From Sinonovacula constricta (taxonomy: Eukaryota > Mollusca > Bivalvia > Cardiida > Solecurtidae), in the NCBI GenBank assembly GCA_007844125.1, contig CM017564.1:19920115-19984114 (forward strand): DNA of 64,000 nt. Reading direction: 5' to 3'. The notes below the pieces were generated by a model. That model had not been told where the DNA came from and did not search any database. It saw nothing but the letters and a program-made list of their open reading frames with translations. The position numbers and the translations under genes were made by a program. Of this stretch, positions 47,401-56,400 are shown in pieces. The number at the start of each line of letters is the position of its first letter. Within the stretch, counting starts at the first letter, position 1.

Positions 47401-50400
47401 ACCCAGGCCGTAAATCCACTGTGTACCAAACATGATCACTATACAGATAACAGCCTGGAAGAATATAAGAGGAAATCATCCAGAAAATGCTAAAAAATAG
47501 ATCTTAATTCCACATAAAATGCACAAAGAATAGACAAAACAGGTATACGGTTAGCTGATTTGTTTGTTTCTTTTGTTTTTTGTTAAACTGCACTGACACA
47601 ATTATGGTCATTTTGTCTACATCCAGCTAATTATTGGTGGAGGAAGACCCCAGACTTTGTCTGGGTAGAACCACGGGTGCACCGCAGGTCAGCTGAAAAA
47701 CCTTCCTACATGAAAGTTCTCACCCCGACCAGGACTCAAACCCACATGGTGAGGGGTTGAGGACTTACAAGTCAGCGACTCTAACAACTCGGCCACGGGC
47801 GCCCCCCCTAGTTGATATATACACAAACAGATGGACAGACAGACAATCTACCCCATACAAGGACAGAGATCTGTTATAGAGGACAGAATACCACAATCTT
47901 GGCAGCTTTGATATCTCCATACACAAACAGACTGGCAAATACACATTGAACATTAACATATTTACACAGATAGGCAGGCAAAACTCACACAGAAACATGT
48001 AAAAGACGAACAGATAGACAGTCTAGTGGACAGAATGATATATGGAGAGACATATATACAGCGGGGAAGAGGTGCATGCAGAGAAAGATGGAGAGAGATG
48101 GAGAGACAGATGGATGGACAGATGGTTGGATAGACAGACAGACAGACAGGCATGCAGGCAGACAGACAGACACAGACAGGCAGGCAGACAGACAGATAGA
48201 CACAGACAGACAGACAGACAGATGGGCAGGCAGACAGACAGACAGATGGGCAGTTGGACAGACAGATAGACACAGACAGACAGATGGGCAGGCATGCAGG
48301 CAGGCAGACAGACAGACAGACACAGACAGGCAGGCAGACAGATGGGCAGTTGGACAGACAGATAGACACAGACAGACAGATGGGCAGGCATGCAGGCAGA
48401 CAGACAGACAGACACAGACAGGCAGGCAGACAGACAGATAGACACAGATAGACAGACAGACAGACGGGCAGACAGACGGGCAGACAGACAGACAGATGGG
48501 CAGTTGGACAGACAGATAGACACAGACAGACAGATGGGCAGGCAGGCAGACAGACAAATGGAGAGATGGGTAGGCAGGCAGGCAGACAGACAGACAGATA
48601 GACAGGTAACTTACCCCACACAGAGACAGCCACCTGTTACAGAGGAATGAATACCATGACCTTGGCATCTTGGTAATCTCCATGTTGGGAGGTCTCCGAG
48701 GATCTGTAGGAAAAACAAACCTTGATTATGTTTACTCATTACAATGTTCCAAGTATTCTATACACAAAGAGAATAAAAAATACAAGCTTTAATAAATATA
48801 TATTTAGAATTTTCTGAAACGAGAAAAGAACTTAACCCACAATAATTAGTGAATCAAATTAACATTATTATTTTAAGGTTTAATATGCATGTATGAACAC
48901 GTTTTACTTCAAAAGATTTTGCCATTATCATGATGGGAGCATCAAAAAATTGTCACCAGAGGTTTTACTTCACTATAATAGCTTTGATAATTTCAGTGGT
49001 ATTTCTGATCAACTCCTAGGATAAAAAAGTAACTTTGCAAGTGTATTATTTGACATGCATTTTGTGCAAAATCTTAAAAGTTTATGGCTATATAAACAGA
49101 TACAGAAAATTAATGTCTCCCTCTGTCATGAGGCTTATGTCAACTGCATAGAACAAGATCAGGTTGCTCTAACGGGAGATGCCAGGTTAGAATCTACAAT
49201 ATTTTGGTACAAGTCTTTATCAATAGCCATGTTTACTTATGAATGAAAGAAGAAACAAATAACAAAGAATTAAATATTGATTTTCGTTTTTTAACGTTCC
49301 CATTTGCCTCACCCTGGTTACCTGTTGATTTGATACACTAATCAATGCCGTCTTGAAAAGCATGTCACTGTAGTGGAGATGTTGCCTGTTAATATTAGTT
49401 TCAATGAATAAATGTTTCATAGGATTAAAATATTATATAATCAAAAAAATTTATTTATGTAAACATTTCCAAGACTTTATTGTTTGAATTACACTATAAT
49501 GGTAAACTAAAAAAGAAAATATTATTGTCTCGTTCACTGACAATTTCCATTAAAGTGTCATTATTTGGATCTGCAAGACACCTGACACGTGACCTCTGCA
49601 GATTGTAATGGAGAATGACAGAGTTAAGTCCCTTGACTTACCTCCCTCTTTTCCCAAGAGCACCTGCGATGCCTCACTTGACTCTGACACAGCATCTATG
49701 TTCTTTGGCTTCTTGGTGGCGTCAAAGTCAGCTTCGGGTGTCAATGGTGACTGCTCTCCCTGCTGATGAACTAAATGGTGCTGCCCTCTGGATGTCAACC
49801 TTTCTGGGAATAATTTATCGAGGTCTGTACGGATCGTTTGAAAGGAGTCTTTATACACAAAATCTGGCTTTCTTGTTGTTCCATATCCAGCAGTTTGATG
49901 TGTAGGACTGAAGTCAGCATCAACAGTTTTTGGTTTAGGTCCGAATCGTAACTCTCGTTCCTGGCGTTTATCATAGCTCAAAGCCAAGGCGAAGTAAGTG
50001 TAGTTTACAGTGCAGTAACTCATCATGAAGGCTGTGGTGACGATGGGAGCGAGGGTGTTTACGTCGCCAATGGCAACAAATAATAGAACAACAGCAGTGA
50101 TGAGGATGAGGGCGTAGATGGGGACTTTGTTGGGACCTCGCTGAAATAGAGGCGAAATATTGATAATATTAAGTAAGGAAAGCATATCTGGGTTACTATG
50201 GCAACATTTCCAATAGTACTTAGGTAAATTCTGTTATTTCTCAGTACTCTGGATTAAGGAAAAGCAATATATGGAACAAAGAAGGAATGAAGAATTTACC
50301 ACTACATTAAGTTCTACCCTTTGCTTGGTTACATGAAAAACCAAACGGTTAAAAATCTGTACAAATCTTGGAAGGTTACATACACATATATTCCATATAT

Positions 50401-53400
50401 TGCACATGAACTGTTATTTGCCAGTACTTTTTAAAAATATTTGACTTGTTTTTGTTAATGAAGTTTACTGTAGCTGCATAATTATGATCAATAAAGTGAC
50501 GTCTGGCTTTTATTAGTGGAGACGGACCACATACAAATCTCCTGGTAGCAGCATATTCACTTTGAAGGTCAACCAGAAGACCTTCAACATTTTTCCGACC
50601 AGGACTCAAACTCACATGGTTAAGAACTCCGAGCTGTCACTAGAGTTTCAAGTCAGCATTTTTACCTCTAAGCTACAAAGTCCCTCAATTCTAAAATTGT
50701 CACATCAAGACGACCAAACAGAGCCTTGTACAGATCTTATCAATAAAACATTTTCTAAACCTTGATGCCAAAGCACTCACCCCATGTCCGAGGATGCGTA
50801 TGATAGGAATGACATTCTCATTGGCGATTGTCTGGAGGATTCTGGGTGGACCATAAAGACTTCCCATACACGACGATACAGACGATATATAGAGTCCAGC
50901 CATCCAGAGAACCCCTACTACTGCGACCTGAAGGTGACACATGATAGATAAAGGTTTATCAGAGAATGGCAGATGGAAAATGAGTGGTATCAAATGAATT
51001 AGAGATTTGATACTCACAATTTAGAACATACTGGTGCTTAAAGGAATAGAAAATTGGTTTTATCTGGTTTTACAGTGGGATGTTCATGGGAAGGGCATTG
51101 GGTTAGGGAATGGTCTGTCCAGGTGGACAAAACCTCAGGCTGCATTTGTATCAAGAACAGGAGATTACAGTCTTGAAGGCCAAAGGCATGGCAGTCGCCC
51201 TTGTGCATATACTGTAACTTTTTTATGAATGTACTGAATACACATTGACAGACATAACTTTAATATAGCCTGAATACACATTGACAGGCATAACTTTAAT
51301 ATAGCCTGAATACACATTGAGAGGCATAACTTTAATATAGCCTGAATACACATTGACAGGCATAACTTTAATATAGCCTAAATATACATTGATAAGCACA
51401 ACTTTAATATAGCCTGAATATACAATGACAGGCACAACTTTAATATAGCCTGAATATACACTGACAGACACAACTTTAATATAGCCTGAATATACACTGA
51501 CAGGCACAACTTTAATAAAGCCTGAATATACATTGACAGGCATAACTTTAATATTCCCTGAATATACATAAATGGATACAACTTTAATAGAACCTGAATA
51601 CACATTAATAAATATAACTTTAATATGGTCCAGAGTAAACAGCAACAGACATAATTTAATACAACCTGAATATACATTGATGAGATTAACTTATATATAG
51701 GCGTAGTATAATAATTAGGTTTCAATAAAGACAACAATGATGTTGATGGAGGAGACAAGGGGTAATAGAACAATCTGAAACAATTATTGGAAATAATATC
51801 AAGAAATTGATGAAATATTGGAGTTAGGGAAGAATGAAAGTTTACTAAGGGTAATTACATCATCTTCAGCATACCTTATTTGAGATCATATAATCCTCCA
51901 GGAGAGAGACTCTGGTACATGTGGCCCCAAGGACTAATGCAAACGAGAGGTATAGAAAAAACCTGGAAACAAAAGACATTTTTTCCAATATTTATTCCTA
52001 TATTTTGAAATTTTTTGGCCTGCAAAGCATTACTTGCTCAAGGTTAGGTAAATATTGTAGATCCAGACTGGTCCGGTCCAACGGAATGATCAGGATCTGT
52101 TTAATTATAAGCTGCAGGATGTTGAGCCATAGGTCAATAGCAATTATACAGTTAACTTTGTTTATTGGGTTTATCGTCCCACCAACAGTATTTCAGTTAT
52201 CTGGAGATGGTGTCCACTTGAAGCAGATATAGTGCTGCCTTCACTGTGTATAGTATGCCGTGAACACCTGGCATGATACCACACCCAGTCACATTATTCT
52301 GACACAGGGCCAACCAGTCGTGGAACTAGCCTTATATTTGCTTGAGCGTTAGCAAGGGAGCTATGCCACTACCATTTTTAATGACTTTGGTATGTCGCGG
52401 CCCGGGATCGAACCCGGGGCCTCCCGTACCTAGAGCCGACGCTCTACGGATTGTGCTACCAGGTCCGGTGCAGTTAGCTTTATGCAAGTACATATTAAAG
52501 TTATATACAGTTTAGAATTTCATCATTAAATTTGGTGCAAATAACGTTTCTGATACATACCGTATGTAAACTAATTGATTTATTTGTTATTTAAAACGTG
52601 TATGGTAATAAATTTGTTTAAAGACTGTTAATAAACAAAGAAGTTACTAACGAGACCCCCAGGGCAGACAGTGTGCCACGCGGAATGTTGCTAAAGGGTT
52701 CACGTAGATCACCACTCATGTTGATGCCTGCCATGATGCCAGTTACGGTGGAGAAAAACAGACCAAAAATGGAGAAAAAACTCTCCCCTGGTAGAAAGTC
52801 TGGCCCGGAGTTGTTACGTATATTAAACTCCTTGTACCCTGTCACGCCATGCTCTGAAAGAAATAAATACTTAATCTATGAATAATCTTAACAGTAATAA
52901 AAAAAGAAATAAATAATTTTATCCAAAATAATTATATTTACACCTGAACCAACACAATTCTTACAATAAAACCAACATTTATAACATAGACACAAAAAAA
53001 CCACCACCTCTACCTCCTCTTGTTACATATCTACCCACAACTGAATGTGTATTCAGAAATGATCCCACCAGAAAATGTACAAAAGTTAATTCCTACCTCC
53101 ATCATAATCATCTCCTCCTCCTCATCAGCATCAGCATTAGCACCATCATTCTCATTATCATTAAGATTTAAATTGAAGGGGGTCTTGTGTTTGAGATGTA
53201 CAAACTGTAAATTAAAAATCCCCCAGCTTCAAGCCAACCTGTGGTGCATGGTCCGTCTGTCTGTCTGCCTGCCTGTCTGTCCGTCCGTGTGTCTGCCTGT
53301 CTTGTCTGCCTGCCTGTCCATCCATCCGGCCGTCTGTCTGTCCGTTCGATCCTGATTTTAGTTGTCTGCTGCAGTTTTCCCAGTTTGTTGTGGTTCTACA

Positions 53401-56400
53401 TTTGTATGGGGATGTCCCCACCAATAATATGTGGGTGTTTCTATATTGATAATAACTTTGTTGCTGTGATGCATTTAAAAAACATTCCAACCATGACAAC
53501 ATACCTGGGTCAGTGTGTACGAAGGACCCCACCAGGAAGTCCATGACGGACAAGAACAGCACAAACAACAGCAACAGCTGTAGCCTTATGACCCACTTAA
53601 CACCTGCTATGTTGATACCTGAAATATAAAATCATTAAGTGATCTTTATCTACTTGTTTGCATGCTACTGTGACCGGACGATGTTCTAGTCATATCATGA
53701 ATCTTGAAATTAGTTACAGTTTTTCATTCTATATGGAAATCAATGTTGCCCCATACATTTCATAGCTTGTTAACTTGTGTTATTCACCTAGCAACCAATT
53801 AACCCCTCCTATTTTGTTACTCACCTAGCAACAAGTTAACCCCTCCTATTTTGTTACTCACCTAGCAACCAGTTAACCCCTCCTTTTTTGTTACTCACCT
53901 AGCAATAAGTTAACCCCTCCTATTTTATTACTCACCTAGCAACCAGTTAACTCCTCCTATTGTGTTACTCACCTAGCAATTAGTTAACCCCTCCTATTTT
54001 ATTACTCACCTAGCAACCAGTTAACCCCTCCTATTTTATTACTCACCTAGCAACAAGTTAACCCCTCCTATTTTATTACTCACCTAGCAACCAGTTTATC
54101 CCTCCTATTTTATTACTCACCTAGCAACCAGTTAACCTCTCCTATTGTGTTACTCACCTAGCAACCAGTTAACCTCTCCTATTTTGTCACTCACCTAGCA
54201 ACCAGTTAACCCCTCCTATTTTATTACTCACCTAACAACAAATTTATCCCTCCTATTTTATTACTCACCTAGCAACAAGTTAACCCCTCCTATTTTGTTA
54301 CTCACCTAGCAACAAGTTAACCCCTCCTATTTTATTACTCACCTAGCCACCAGTTAACCCCTCCTATTATGTTACTCACCTAACAGGAGTATGACCATTC
54401 CTATGGCAATAACTTTGGCCACCCATGGTTCCTGAAGGCCGGTCACGTTCACAATGGACTCTCCAAATCCCATCACAGAGAGTGAACAGCTGACCGACTG
54501 TAACAAATCAAAGCATTTTCATGCTTTTGTATTTTTTAAATACACAGCAGTGATAAATGATGTTTATTATATCAATGTCTAGCTATTTAGGCGGAAGAAG
54601 ACTTCAGACAAATGTCCAGGTAGAACCAGAGGCACCACGAAAGATCAGCTAGATGACCTTTCCCAATTAAGTCCATCACTTTTAAATGGAGCTTGAATCA
54701 GCATGGTGTAAGGCTTAGCAGTCAGGGGAGTTACAACATCACCACAGGCACCAAACTTTTGTTGGTCTATAATAACATTCTTATTTATATATACAATTTG
54801 AATTCAAATTTCATTACTGCAATGATACCTAAAAGTTAGGCAAAGGATTAGGAATTAGGAAAGGTTTAAAGAACAATGTTACAGGAATTGATATATGAAG
54901 GATTGCCCCTGAAGATGCAATGACCTTACCTATGACCTTCAGACTGACCTTACACATGACCTTGAGGATAACCACATGCATGATCTTACATATAACAATG
55001 TGGATGACCTTGTCACGTTGGCCTTATGATTGCACTTATAATTGTTATGTGTATCTGTAAAATGAGGAAGATTGACTGAAGTTCTATTAGTAATATAGAA
55101 GTAATGGCTGAAACACTAAAAATAGAAATGATGACATATGTACAGGCATGCAAATATATTGCAGAATTAAACAACACTAGTTACATTAAGCCATTTTCAG
55201 CTGATTCAGTGTTTGCAACAAAGACACACACCTGTGCAAAGCAGTATATGATGCCCACACTCCCCCCAATCCTTGCGCCAAGCACATGTGAGATGAGAAA
55301 GTAGACGCCCCCACTTTCCATGTGGCTTCGCTCACAGACCCCGATGCCACTGAGGGCCACGATCAGGACGATCAACACGGACAGAACGATGATAAGAACT
55401 GTCAAGTTCACACCACAGTTTCCCTGGAAATGAAGAATGACATGGTTAAATATTAACACATGACGACATGCATAGCTCATGTTCTCCAGCTTCAAAACCC
55501 AGAGTGTAATCACAAAGATTAGTTTTTTTGTGTGTTATATCACATCGACACAATTATGGTCATATTGGCGATGTCTAGCAAATTATTGGTGGAGGAAGAC
55601 TCAAGATGTTTGTCTGGATAGAACCACTGATGCACCGCAGGTTAGCTGGAGAACCTCCCCACATGAAAGTTCTTGTCTAGACTGGGACTCCAACCCATGA
55701 GGGACTGAGGAGTTACAAGTCTGTGCAAAGATAAATATGTGTGTCTGTCTTGATATGATGAACTGTTTTTCAACAGGGTGTTGACATTTTCATGTCAACA
55801 AAATCTGAAAAAGCTTTAATTCTCCAAATTATATAAGTGACTGTAAAGTATCTTGAATAAATCCCGTTCTGAACAGCACATCTGACCAAATTGGTAAATT
55901 TTATTTCATTTTTATTCGACAAAATGCTCATAAAGAAAGGAAATATTTTCAGCTTTGGAAAACCTTGATTTTGAATACATGTAGTTTTAAAGGTGAAATA
56001 ATGCTTTTACAAAACCATAAAACACAATCTTCAAACAGTATTTATATTATTTTAAGAAGAAATTACCTTTCTGCACTCTGTGAAAGGATGACCTATGTGT
56101 ACTCACCACCATCCAGCCGAGACGAAGAAAGATGACCACACCCAGAAGGTTGATGAGGCATGATGTAAACACACCATCCCAGGTACCAAACAAGACAGGA
56201 GCACTGATGAAGAAATTGGACTTCCACCATACCTTCTGTGATAAGTTCTGCAATAGATTGAAAGGAAATAAAAGTGATTGTTACTACTACTTTTTTTTAG
56301 GGGGGGGGGGGGGTGTTGCTGGCCAGGTGGGTGGTTAAATGATTCTGTTCTAACAACCCTATTTCACTCAAGACTCAGTTACTTAAAGCACATACATTTT

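Noticed and set aside
47962..48683. Cys/Leu/Ser/Val-rich ORFs of over 200 codons on the minus strand, possible secreted Cys-rich protein
   Set aside because: The part outside exon 11 is translation of the GACA array in intron 11; composition follows the tetranucleotide.
53780..54379. Array as a CRISPR-like repeat-spacer structure
   Set aside because: No spacers; direct tandem repeats inside an intron.
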